11,457 bases of DNA from Candidatus Zixiibacteriota bacterium. GTDB lineage: Bacteria; Zixibacteria; MSB-5A5; GN15; FEB-12. Below the pieces are notes generated by a model that worked only from the letters and a program-made list of their open reading frames with translations, did not search any database and was not told where the DNA came from. The DNA is taken from positions 1 to 11,457 of the forward strand of contig JACZYS010000061.1 in assembly GCA_022570975.1 (NCBI GenBank), read 5' to 3'. Made by a program: the position numbers and the translations under genes. Positions within the stretch are counted from its first letter, which is position 1. Each line of letters opens with the position of its first letter. Below, one piece after another: positions 1 to 6,546 of this stretch.

Positions 1-1
1 T

Positions 2-319
2 TGTAAATATGCTAAACTTGATGCATTATTGAAGAACTCAGATATTGTTACATTGCACTTGCCTTATAATAAACATACGCATCATATATTGAATGGAAAG
101 AATATGAAATTAATGAAAAAAGGATCAGTTTTGATTAACACTGCTAGGGGAGGTTTGGTTGACACTGCAGCTCTTATGAATGCTTTAAGGAGTAAAAGAA
201 TTGCTGCAGCTGGTCTAGATGTTCTTGAAGAGGAAGAGTTGATTAATGCTGAGGGAAGATTGAAAAGAAGGATTTCAAAGAAATATTTGAAATTATGGAC
301 AATAAGCCAGTTACTGTAA
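2..319 (+). CDS. D-2-hydroxyacid dehydrogenase fragment, 5' end outside window, 3' end replaced
   Basis: The frame is open from the first bases. It encodes part of the NAD-binding domain of a D-isomer-specific 2-hydroxyacid dehydrogenase (D-lactate/formate dehydrogenase superfamily): NSDIVTLHLPYNKHTHH, then MKKGSVLINTARGGLVD, then AAAGLDVLEEEELI. These are the usual family signatures; INTARG.LVD holds the conserved substrate-side Arg. After about base 250 the family match stops. A real enzyme would continue for roughly 80-100 more residues, including the catalytic His of an ITPH-type motif, but here about 20 unrelated residues lead to a stop at 317-319. The last 25 bases overlap the next reading frame. 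The 3' end is therefore broken by a join to pyruvate phosphate dikinase sequence. The segment is AT-rich and nearly devoid of CpG, unlike the rest of the window. An internal TTG at 29 is not a credible start. Family assignment is firm; the product cannot be functional as read here. Confidence 0.8.
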   Translation, partial: CKYAKLDALLKNSDIVTLHLPYNKHTHHILNGKNMKLMKKGSVLINTARGGLVDTAALMNALRSKRIAAAGLDVLEEEELINAEGRLKRRISKKYLKLWTISQLL

Positions 320-768
320 GATTATTAGATCCACCTTTACATGAATTTCTTCCTCAACGTGACAATGAAATTGAAGAATTAGCAGGACTAATGAACCTTA
401 CCTTCAAACAGGTAAAGGACAAAATTAAAAGTTTAAAGGAGACTAATCCCATGCTTGGATTTAGAGGATGTAGATTAGGGATTGTGTATCCAGAAATATC
501 AGAGATGCAGGTTAAAGCAATTATTGAAGCTGCCAAAGATTGCGGCAAGGTGATGATTGTAACCGAAGATCGTTTCCATGGCGGTTGCAGCGGAACTATC
601 GCTGCCGTAATTACCGAAGGTGAAGGACTCTTCCATCTTGAGGCACCAATTAAGCACGTCGTCCCTATTGATGCCAGAGTAGCTTATGGCGTTGACGGAG
701 ACAATGCTTGTCTTCCAACCGTTGATAAGATTCTTGCCGCAATTGAAGAATTGCATAATGATTTCTAA
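295..768 (+). CDS. Chimeric reading frame: pyruvate phosphate dikinase barrel fragment joined to 2-oxoacid dehydrogenase E1 beta C-terminal domain
   Basis: Residues 1 to about 78 match the C-terminal PEP-utilising barrel of pyruvate phosphate dikinase (PPDK): MDNKPVTVRLLDPPLHEFLP, then ETNPMLGFRGCRLGIVYPEI and SEMQVKAIIEAA. PPDK-like sequence already begins upstream in this frame at about base 262 (KKDFKEIFEIM), so the ATG at 295 is an internal Met and has no ribosome binding site. From about residue 79 the protein switches without a frame change to the C-terminal domain of a 2-oxoacid dehydrogenase E1 beta / transketolase-like subunit: KDCGKVMIVTEDRFHGG, LEAPIKHVVPIDARVAYG and NACLPTVDKILAAIEEL. 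These families have no natural fusion of this kind that I know of. The E1 beta part ends at a normal C terminus just before a strong terminator and has the CpG-rich composition of the rest of the window; the PPDK part does not. Most likely only about 530-768 belongs to the resident genome. Confidence 0.75.
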   Translation: MDNKPVTVRLLDPPLHEFLPQRDNEIEELAGLMNLTFKQVKDKIKSLKETNPMLGFRGCRLGIVYPEISEMQVKAIIEAAKDCGKVMIVTEDRFHGGCSGTIAAVITEGEGLFHLEAPIKHVVPIDARVAYGVDGDNACLPTVDKILAAIEELHNDF

Positions 769-790
769 TAATTTCATAATTGTTAATATA

Positions 791-822
791 AAAAAACCCC
801 GCCTTAAAGCGGGGGTTTTTTT
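791..822. terminator. Bidirectional intrinsic terminator between convergent genes
   Basis: A run of A (791-796), CCCCGC (797-802), a six-base loop, GCGGGG (809-814) and an extra G, then seven T (816-822). The GC stem is flanked by A on one side and T on the other, so it reads as a Rho-independent terminator on both strands. It lies 23 bases after the E1 beta stop codon and 18 bases past the stop of the minus-strand gene, so it can serve both. Confidence 0.9.
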
Positions 823-839
823 GTGAAGATTTTCATTCG

Positions 840-1697
840 CTATTTCAAGAGAAGCATCTTTTTGGTCAGAGTCTCTTTGCCTGCCGTTATCTTGTAAAAA
901 TATAATCCGCTGGCATATAAAGATGCATCCCAGGTTATTTCAACTATTCCGGCAGAATGTATTCCGGCAAAACTTTCAATTTGCTGACCCAATGAATTAT
1001 AAATCAAAAGTTGATAAGACGATTTTTCGGGGAGTAAGAAACTAATATTTGTTTCGGGGTTAAACGGATTTGGATAATTTTGTAATAGTGTCAGTCTGTC
1101 GGGAATAATACCTTTGTCAATTACAGCAACATCGGTTGTTAATTCCTCAATAAAGAAACAATGAGGGCCGTCCCACTCCGGTATAAAATCATCTATAGTG
1201 ACGCTACTCCAAAGCCATTTTCCAACAACCGGATAAAATGATGAGTCAATACAGATTGTCTTACCTCTTTGTAAGTCATCAATACTGGTCGAGATTGAAA
1301 AAACTACAGAATCGTAACCATGAACAATTCCGGCATCGGGAGGGTATTGAAATCCTCCAAATCCAATAGTGTCAGATATTGAGCCATCGGAGTAAATGCC
1401 GATGAAAACATTGCCGCCATATTCATTTATCAAGGCCGAATCATAATTTACTGTCAAGAGAGACCATTTGGCGCCATCGGGAGAATAAATCCTGAATCCG
1501 TTAGTAGAGCCAACAATTGTGTCGTCGGTGTTGTTATTGAATCTTATATGAAAGGAGATATCACTACCCGGTGCTATCGTATCTGCCGATACAAGCCCTT
1601 CAACATGGTCCAAACTTACGATTCCGTTCTGGGAATGAGAAGTAAGGGGAATTAAGAAAAGAATTAATGCTGTAAAATAAATTAGCTGTTTTTTCAT
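840..1697 (-). CDS. Secreted protein with C-terminal sorting domain (type IX secretion style)
   Basis: 285 residues. A signal peptide covers about 1-22 (MKKQ, hydrophobic core, then a SHS-Q cleavage region). Residues 23-195 form a beta-rich region with the pattern VSLDHVEG, RFNNNTDDTI, TNGFRIYSPDGA and WDGPHCFFI; I recall this layout from uncharacterised exported proteins of Zixibacteria-like genomes but no function is known. Residues about 198-285 are a FlgD-like/Por-type sorting domain: LLQNYPNPFNPET at 204-216, an LPE strand, IYNSLGQ at 232-238, GIVEITWDA, and SGLYFYKITAG ending in TKKMLLLK. In T9SS bacteria such domains direct export across the outer membrane and surface attachment. The ATG at 1697 is preferred over a TTG 15 bases upstream because the signal peptide starts there. 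No Shine-Dalgarno sequence is visible. It is transcribed away from the 378-residue gene and ends at the shared terminator. Confidence 0.85.
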   Translation of the reverse strand: MKKQLIYFTALILFLIPLTSHSQNGIVSLDHVEGLVSADTIAPGSDISFHIRFNNNTDDTIVGSTNGFRIYSPDGAKWSLLTVNYDSALINEYGGNVFIGIYSDGSISDTIGFGGFQYPPDAGIVHGYDSVVFSISTSIDDLQRGKTICIDSSFYPVVGKWLWSSVTIDDFIPEWDGPHCFFIEELTTDVAVIDKGIIPDRLTLLQNYPNPFNPETNISFLLPEKSSYQLLIYNSLGQQIESFAGIHSAGIVEITWDASLYASGLYFYKITAGKETLTKKMLLLK

Positions 1698-1744
1698 ATT
1701 AATAAGAACCAAATGGTTTGAATTCTAAATTATCATCTTTTACT

Positions 1745-1772
1745 AAAATAAGCAGTTACAGAAATTTGTCAA
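1745..1772 (-). promoter_or_regulatory. Sigma70-type promoter for the sorting-domain protein
   Basis: Read on the minus strand, a perfect TTGACA lies at 1772-1767 and TATTTT at 1750-1745, with a 16-base spacer. Transcription would start near 1738, giving a leader of about 40 bases before the ATG at 1697. The element layout (TTGAC then 16 bases then TATTTT) is the same as that in front of the TPR-TonB operon. Confidence 0.6.
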
Positions 1773-1842
1773 GGCATATCAGTCATTCTGCAAATATGGC
1801 GGTATCTTAAACCAAAGAGTCTTAATAACTTATCATTTATTG

Positions 1843-1870
1843 TTGTCGATTGGGGAGAATTGCGTATAAT
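1843..1870 (+). promoter_or_regulatory. Promoter placed directly before the start codon (possible leaderless mRNA)
   Basis: TTGTCG (1843-1848), 16-base spacer, perfect TATAAT (1865-1870). The start codon of the 378-residue gene begins at 1879, only 8 bases after the -10 box, so transcription would begin at or within a base or two of the ATG. An in-frame TGA at 1873-1875 rules out an earlier start. A GGGGAG at 1853-1858 lies 20 bases from the ATG and inside the promoter, too far to act as its ribosome binding site. Confidence 0.5.
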
Positions 1871-1878
1871 CATGAGTA

Positions 1879-3015
1879 ATGGCAAACATATCAGGCAAAG
1901 TTATATTTATTATTCTGTTATCTTTTTCATCTGCCTATTCCGGAACAGAAGAGGCATTATCCGAAACAGGTATAGAGCTTCCGTATCCGGAGTCGGTCAC
2001 AATCAGAGTCCCTGAAATAAGATTACCCTACTTTAACAAAGAAAAATATGTCACCGCTATTTTGAAAATTGATAAGAAAGGGAAAACAGAAGATATTTTA
2101 TGGGAAGAAAATTCTGACTCTCTCCTGGTAAAATATTTCTCCCCAAATTTAAGAGCAATCAGATTTCATCCGGGAACAACCGATATGAAAAAGTCGAATT
2201 TTCTTCTCCCGATCAGGCTTCATTATAGGGTCAGGGGGAGAATACCCGATTTAATATTCCCGGTTGATTCTTTTGGAATAGTTGCGGATAGAGACTGGTA
2301 TGAAAAAGCTCTTTCCTTAAATGGGTATGAAAAGCCAGAGTTAAGCATCTTTCCTCCTTTTTTCTGTGATTTGGCATGGACGGATTCATCCCGGCACTAT
2401 CCCTATTGCCTGTTTCAGCTCAGCCTTGACTCTAAAGGTCAACTGACCGGAATAGATGAGATATCAAACAAATACCATACTTTTTCAAGGCAGCTAATGT
2501 CGGCTGCCCAATGGGCCAAATTTGTTCCGGCAAAAATCAATGGGAAAAATAGCAATTCCAATGTTTATATGATGGTCTCTTTTTTCCCTCAGATATTTTA
2601 TCCTAACAAGGGATATGATAATTCAAAACGTGATTCCTATGGCTTACTTGAAAGAGTACAGGTCAGACTATTCGTGGATACTGTTGGATTATTAAGCAAG
2701 CCCCTTCCCAGAAAGCTAAAAGGAAACAAGTATATATATAGGGGGGAGCACAAAAGAGCAATAGATACAATCATAGGCTATATTTCAATCTCTAAAGAGG
2801 GACAAGGAAAGTTATGGAGGTTCACCAAAACGGATCAAAAAATGAAAAAAACTCTCTACAAAATTATGGAGCAGCTTACTTACTTTCCAGCTATAGATTA
2901 CCAGGGCAAGCCCCATGAGTTTAATGGTATGATCTCTTTTATATTTGATGGCAGTTCAACAATACGAATTAACTACCACTGGCTTCCTGAAAGCCAGGCT
3001 GATATAGTTAGATAA
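1879..3015 (+). CDS. Exported protein of unknown function with three TonB-C-like repeats
   Basis: 378 residues. A signal peptide covers about 1-21 (GKVIF, hydrophobic core, SSAYSG). I do not recognise the whole protein, but three segments share the outline of the TonB C-terminal fold (strand with a D/K-x-G-K turn, helix, then an F.P motif with a basic/aromatic lead-in, then a final strand). Repeat 1 is about 57-118 (AILKIDKKGK, AIRFHPGT, PIRLHYRV). Repeat 2 is about 175-236 (FQLSLDSKGQL, AKFVPAKINGK, VYMMVSFF). Repeat 3 is about 298-355 (GYISISKEGQGK, LTYFPAIDYQGKP, GMISFIF). There is no membrane anchor apart from the signal peptide and no Pro-rich spacer, so it is not a TonB itself; a soluble periplasmic or surface protein is more likely. 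It stands alone and is divergent from the sorting-domain gene. The repeats are judged by eye and need profile confirmation. Confidence 0.65.
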   Translation: MANISGKVIFIILLSFSSAYSGTEEALSETGIELPYPESVTIRVPEIRLPYFNKEKYVTAILKIDKKGKTEDILWEENSDSLLVKYFSPNLRAIRFHPGTTDMKKSNFLLPIRLHYRVRGRIPDLIFPVDSFGIVADRDWYEKALSLNGYEKPELSIFPPFFCDLAWTDSSRHYPYCLFQLSLDSKGQLTGIDEISNKYHTFSRQLMSAAQWAKFVPAKINGKNSNSNVYMMVSFFPQIFYPNKGYDNSKRDSYGLLERVQVRLFVDTVGLLSKPLPRKLKGNKYIYRGEHKRAIDTIIGYISISKEGQGKLWRFTKTDQKMKKTLYKIMEQLTYFPAIDYQGKPHEFNGMISFIFDGSSTIRINYHWLPESQADIVR

Positions 3016-3247
3016 CCTCCAATACAACAATAACTTACTAATTTAAAGCGTCTAAACAAGAATTGCGGGATTCGCAATTTGTGCGCCAATGCGGTTCCAG
3101 ATAAACCACAATATAGTTGTCGTTTTTATAAGCTGTTGACAGACAAGGGATAAGCTGCCCAATTTAAGCCTGCTTCGTTTTTTGGCACAAATATTGAGTC
3201 TTTATACACTGGACAACTATACCGATTGAGGTGACTTTTGGAAGAAT
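3016..3247. other. Non-coding stretch with an inverted repeat, no recognised gene
   Basis: No convincing reading frame lies on either strand. It holds a short hairpin (AATTGCG at 3060-3066 with CGCAATT, five-base loop, no T-run), so no clear terminator for the upstream gene. It also holds a ten-base inverted repeat described separately. Confidence 0.5.
3112..3221. repeat. Perfect 10-bp inverted repeat bounding a 110-bp segment
   Basis: TATAGTTGTC at 3112-3121 is matched by its reverse complement GACAACTATA at 3212-3221, with 90 bases between. I see no target-site duplication next to either end. Inside lies a direct repeat of ATAAGCTG (3128-3135 and 3150-3157, 22 bases apart). It could be the ends of a very small mobile-element remnant, paired operator sites, or coincidence. 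Confidence 0.35.
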
Positions 3248-3259
3248 GGGAGCAATACT

Positions 3260-3478
3260 TTGTATAATAGCAAGAAGATTGAAATCTTAGAGAGACTGAC
3301 AAAATATGCAAATTTCGGAACAAGGACTTTGTTGAGTGTAACCGTGATCTTAATTTATTTCAAATTTGGAACTGTTTTCTTATTCTTGACAAGTATTATA
3401 TTGCTTGCGACTCCGGTCTTTTGGATGCTTAATCGGTTGACAAAAAGGATCGAAATAAAGAAATTCCAGACATTGTAA
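3260..3478 (+). CDS. Possible small two-helix membrane protein
   Basis: 72 residues from a TTG start. A GGGAG at 3248-3252 lies seven bases before the TTG, a normal Shine-Dalgarno spacing, and is the main reason to accept it. The protein is a membrane hairpin: a basic/polar N terminus (1-21), hydrophobic segments at about 22-35 and 38-57 with a KFG turn, and a strongly basic tail (NRLTKRIEIKKF). Such a hairpin with positive ends suggests both termini in the cytoplasm. I do not recognise a family. It sits between the triple-repeat gene and the TonB operon promoter, with no strong promoter of its own. It could be a chance open frame. Confidence 0.4.
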   Translation: MYNSKKIEILERLTKYANFGTRTLLSVTVILIYFKFGTVFLFLTSIILLATPVFWMLNRLTKRIEIKKFQTL

Positions 3479-3509
3479 GTAGTTTCATACTATACAGATA
3501 AATAATTAC

Positions 3510-3537
3510 TTGACTTTGAATAGCAATACTTTATTTT
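3510..3537 (+). promoter_or_regulatory. Sigma70-type promoter for the TPR-TonB operon
   Basis: TTGACT (3510-3515), 16-base spacer, TATTTT (3532-3537). A transcript starting near 3544 would give a leader of about 28 bases to the TTG start at 3572. This placement also argues against the upstream TTG at 3536, which would lie inside the -10 box. Confidence 0.6.
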
Positions 3538-3571
3538 GCTGTCTTGTGTGCAAAAATATAAGGAAAAACTT

Positions 3572-5503
3572 TTGAACTTACTATTGAAAAACATATTTTT
3601 AGGCCGCTTTTCAGTCATAATCTTGGCTGTACTGTTTCTCATTCAAACAGCATCGTCTCAAACAGTAAAACCGGAAATCAGCTCGGCTTTGGAAGCCGGA
3701 GATACGGTCAGAGCAATTGACCTGATTAATACGGAAATTAGTTTTGATAAAGGCTATTACCACAACTATTACCTTCTTGGAAGCATTTATTATGAACAGG
3801 GGGAATTTACTAAAGCAAGAGACTGGCTAGAATTGGCCGTGAAGTACAAAAAGAAAGATGCCCGGTCACAGTATCTTTTGGGAAAGACTTATCTAAAATT
3901 AGGTGATTTGGAAAGTGCTGAAAAAGTCATGAGCACTTATCGCAAAAAAGCCAAAAAGGATGACCGGCACTTATTTGAAAACGGTTTTGGTCTGGTAATG
4001 CTTGCCAGAGAAAATTATCAGGATGCAGACCGTGCCTTCAGACAAGCAATTGTTAGTCGGCCCAATATCTCTGAATACCACATAAATCTCGGGGACGCAA
4101 ACTTTTATAGCGGAGTCCCTTATCTGGCTATCACAGAATATAAAAAAGCTCTGGAGCTGGATACGGCCGGTCTGGAAGTCTATTACCATTGGGCTGAGGC
4201 CTGTCTTGAAATGAAAGACTACAACTGCGCTATCGAAAAGCTGAAAGTTGTATTAAGTAAAGACAGCACTTATGCAAATGCCTGGATGAGAGCCGGTGGA
4301 ATTTATTTCAGAGCCGCACTTTCAACCAGACAGCCGGCAGAAAGGAAGAGCAGGTTTCTTGAGACAATCAAGTCCTATGACACCTATCTTGAACTCTCCG
4401 GTGCTCTGCCCGATTCTGCCAACGTCCGCGCATATCTGGAGCTGGCTCTTTCCTATGTAAACATGTTTGCTTTTGAAGATGCAACCGAATATTTTGATAA
4501 AGTGCTCAACATTCCCTATGAGCCAAGAGACATTTATTTTTATTACGGCAAAGCTCTCTGGGGAAGTAAGAAATTTGTCGAAGCATCGGAGATGCTTGAG
4601 AATCATATCGAGTGGGTTTCAAAGCAGGATGAAAACTATGAGTCGCAAATAAGAGACGGAGAATTGTACCGACTCTTGGGCGACAGTTATTATTACCGTT
4701 CAAATAAAGAATACCTCCAGGCCGCGACTCATTATAAAAAGTCGCTCGAACAGGCACCCGGTCAAAAAAGATTGCTGTTGAATGTAGCCGTCAGCTATCA
4801 CCAGCTTAAAAGTTATGTTCAGGCTATCGAGTACTACAATAAGCGGATTGAACTTGGTATAGATTCAACATCTGCGGCAATTTACAAGAATGCCGGCTAT
4901 TGTGCCTTAAACATTGCCAACAATGAATCAGACGGTGATGAAGATGATATGATGGAAGAAGAGGAGATGGAAGAGGAAATAGTTCCGGCATCATCTGTCG
5001 AGACTGTTGACTATATGGCTGTTGCCTTAGACTTTATGGGCAAATATTTGGAGTACAAACCAAAAGATGTCAAAGTCCTTATTCTTGTGGCAAATGCTTA
5101 TCTGTACCAACTAAATGAATGTGCCAATGGTGTTGCAGCTTATGAAAAAATTCTGGCCGTTGAATCTGATAATTGTGATGCCAAGAAAGCTATCGGTTAT
5201 GCATACTTTGGCGGTATCTGTAGTAAAAATTATACTAAATCTCTTAAGTACTTAAAAGGTGCCTATTCCTGCATTACCTCAGACGGTGAAAGTTGCTCCG
5301 ATGAAGACATAATTCTCTGGATTGCCCAGTGTTACCATCTCAGGGCTGCAGAAAAGCAAATGGCCAAAAAAGATTCCAATAATGATTTTAAAAATGCGTA
5401 TGAATGGTACGGAAAAGTACTCAAATGTGACCCGGGAAATTCTGCCGCCAAAAAAGGACAGACCGACACCCGTTTTGAGTTTTTTGATAAGACCGATGGC
5501 TGA
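3572..5503 (+). CDS. Exported TPR-repeat protein, first gene of the TonB-motor operon
   Basis: 643 residues from the TTG at 3572, chosen because AAGGA (3560-3564) lies seven bases upstream and a clean signal peptide follows (about 1-30, cleavage after TASSQ). In-frame TTG at 3536 and GTG at 3548 would only add a charged tail. The mature protein is built of about a dozen TPR-like helix pairs, e.g. NYYLLGSIYYEQGEFTKARD at 65-84, INLGDANFYSG then AITEYKKALELD near 171-197, YHWAEACLEMKDYNCAIEKL near 205-224, LYRLLGDSYYYRSNKEYLQA at 365-384, and AYEWYGKVLKCDPGNSAAKK near the end. A very acidic run (about 452-470, ESDGDEDDMMEEEE type) interrupts the array. TPR arrays bind proteins, so a periplasmic scaffold or adaptor for the motor or its receptor is inferred. 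The next gene starts 23 bases after the stop. There are no catalytic motifs. Confidence 0.88.
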   Translation: MNLLLKNIFLGRFSVIILAVLFLIQTASSQTVKPEISSALEAGDTVRAIDLINTEISFDKGYYHNYYLLGSIYYEQGEFTKARDWLELAVKYKKKDARSQYLLGKTYLKLGDLESAEKVMSTYRKKAKKDDRHLFENGFGLVMLARENYQDADRAFRQAIVSRPNISEYHINLGDANFYSGVPYLAITEYKKALELDTAGLEVYYHWAEACLEMKDYNCAIEKLKVVLSKDSTYANAWMRAGGIYFRAALSTRQPAERKSRFLETIKSYDTYLELSGALPDSANVRAYLELALSYVNMFAFEDATEYFDKVLNIPYEPRDIYFYYGKALWGSKKFVEASEMLENHIEWVSKQDENYESQIRDGELYRLLGDSYYYRSNKEYLQAATHYKKSLEQAPGQKRLLLNVAVSYHQLKSYVQAIEYYNKRIELGIDSTSAAIYKNAGYCALNIANNESDGDEDDMMEEEEMEEEIVPASSVETVDYMAVALDFMGKYLEYKPKDVKVLILVANAYLYQLNECANGVAAYEKILAVESDNCDAKKAIGYAYFGGICSKNYTKSLKYLKGAYSCITSDGESCSDEDIILWIAQCYHLRAAEKQMAKKDSNNDFKNAYEWYGKVLKCDPGNSAAKKGQTDTRFEFFDKTDG

Positions 5504-5526
5504 TAATTTCCGATAGAGGAGCCTTG

Positions 5527-6510
5527 ATGACCGAAAAAGAACAAGAAAATAAATCTTCAAATAGAATTTCACAAGAAGAGAGACTAACCTTTATTGGTTT
5601 TGAAGTATTCCCCAAAAAGGCCGGAAATATATTCAAAGACGATATGGAAAAAAATGAACTGGTAAATTCCATTAAGGATAAGAGACAGCACCATGACCAG
5701 ATAAGGGAAGGCTGTACTCTTATGGTTGAAAGAGTCTCATCTTATGAGCGAAATGTTTTAACTGTTGCCAGTGCTGTTATTTTTATCGCTCTGTTCTTAC
5801 CATGGTATACTTTGCACAATGAATTTGTGGAAGAATCAAATTTTTCTCCGGAACCAACTCCGCAAGTTGCAGTGATGGACAGCACCGAAATTGACTCAGA
5901 TGGTTTGCTTCTTACTGATAGTATAAAGACCATACGCGATCTTTTAGGTTCCACAGAACCGGCAGATACAACAAGAAGAGCAGCCCTCGCAGAAGATGCA
6001 AATTCATCTCGTAGAGATGACGGAAAAATATATGATAAAGACGGTGACGAAATTCTTACCACTTTAGTCTCCCGTAAGAAAATAACCAGAGAGTATGAGA
6101 GTGCTTCGGCATTCGGTTCTTTAATCTCGCTCGGTTCAACCGGTTCTTATCTTTTTTCATCCGGCATTGTCTTGATCCTGACTACAATAATTATGTTTAT
6201 TTATACTTTGCTTTGCATTGCTCTTCCTGCCTATTCTCTTTACGGGCTATATGGTTTAAAAGGAAGTGAAGATGAAAAAGCCTTGGCATTGAAAAAAATA
6301 ATCAAATATAACTGGCTGCCGATAGTCCTCTTTTTAGTTACCTTCGTATTATCATTTCTTGGTTCTGAATATGGGTTTGACTCGGTAGAATTATTTACAA
6401 GTCTTGGCACAAGTTATGGTCCGGGAGTTTTCCTGGGTTCTCTATCATGGGGAGCGTTTATTGCCCTTTTTGGATTCATACTGATTGCTGTCAAGAGTGG
6501 AGAAATTTAG
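5527..6510 (+). CDS. Four-helix inner-membrane protein of unknown function, TonB-operon member
   Basis: 327 residues. The ATG at 5527 follows GAGGAG (5516-5521) at five bases; a TTG just before it is less likely. The N-terminal 75 residues are polar and probably cytoplasmic (ERLTFIGFEVFPKK, then EGCTLMVERVSSYERN). Helix 1 spans about 76-96 and ends in FLPWYTL. A hydrophilic loop of about 110 residues (97-205) is rich in Ser, Thr and acidic residues and includes KIYDKDGDE. Three further hydrophobic segments are at about 208-238, 262-279 and 299-322. This places the loop in the periplasm and the C terminus in the periplasm or cytoplasm depending on whether 208-238 crosses once. No known family is recognised. 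Its position between the TPR gene and exbB, with tight spacing (36 bases to exbB), suggests a motor-associated subunit. No conserved enzymatic motif is seen. Confidence 0.8.
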   Translation: MTEKEQENKSSNRISQEERLTFIGFEVFPKKAGNIFKDDMEKNELVNSIKDKRQHHDQIREGCTLMVERVSSYERNVLTVASAVIFIALFLPWYTLHNEFVEESNFSPEPTPQVAVMDSTEIDSDGLLLTDSIKTIRDLLGSTEPADTTRRAALAEDANSSRRDDGKIYDKDGDEILTTLVSRKKITREYESASAFGSLISLGSTGSYLFSSGIVLILTTIIMFIYTLLCIALPAYSLYGLYGLKGSEDEKALALKKIIKYNWLPIVLFLVTFVLSFLGSEYGFDSVELFTSLGTSYGPGVFLGSLSWGAFIALFGFILIAVKSGEI

Positions 6511-6546
6511 TATTAATATTTTAATAATTTATGGAGGTATGGTTTA

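Noticed and set aside
295..540. A true pyruvate phosphate dikinase gene
   Set aside because: Only a small part of the C-terminal barrel is present, upstream sequence is a different enzyme and downstream sequence another, so no intact gene exists here.
3060..3078. Hairpin AATTGCG / CGCAATT as terminator of the 378-residue gene
   Set aside because: The seven-base stem has no T-run on the plus strand, so it does not meet the usual form of an intrinsic terminator.
3126..3323. A 65-codon minus-strand frame in the gene-poor stretch
   Set aside because: No ribosome binding site or domain, Ser/Tyr/Cys-rich composition, and it overlaps the better supported plus-strand small frame.
5742..6062. A 106-codon minus-strand frame within the four-helix membrane protein gene
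   Set aside because: It is antisense to a gene with a good ribosome binding site and operon position; the sequence has the Ser-rich look of a shadow frame.
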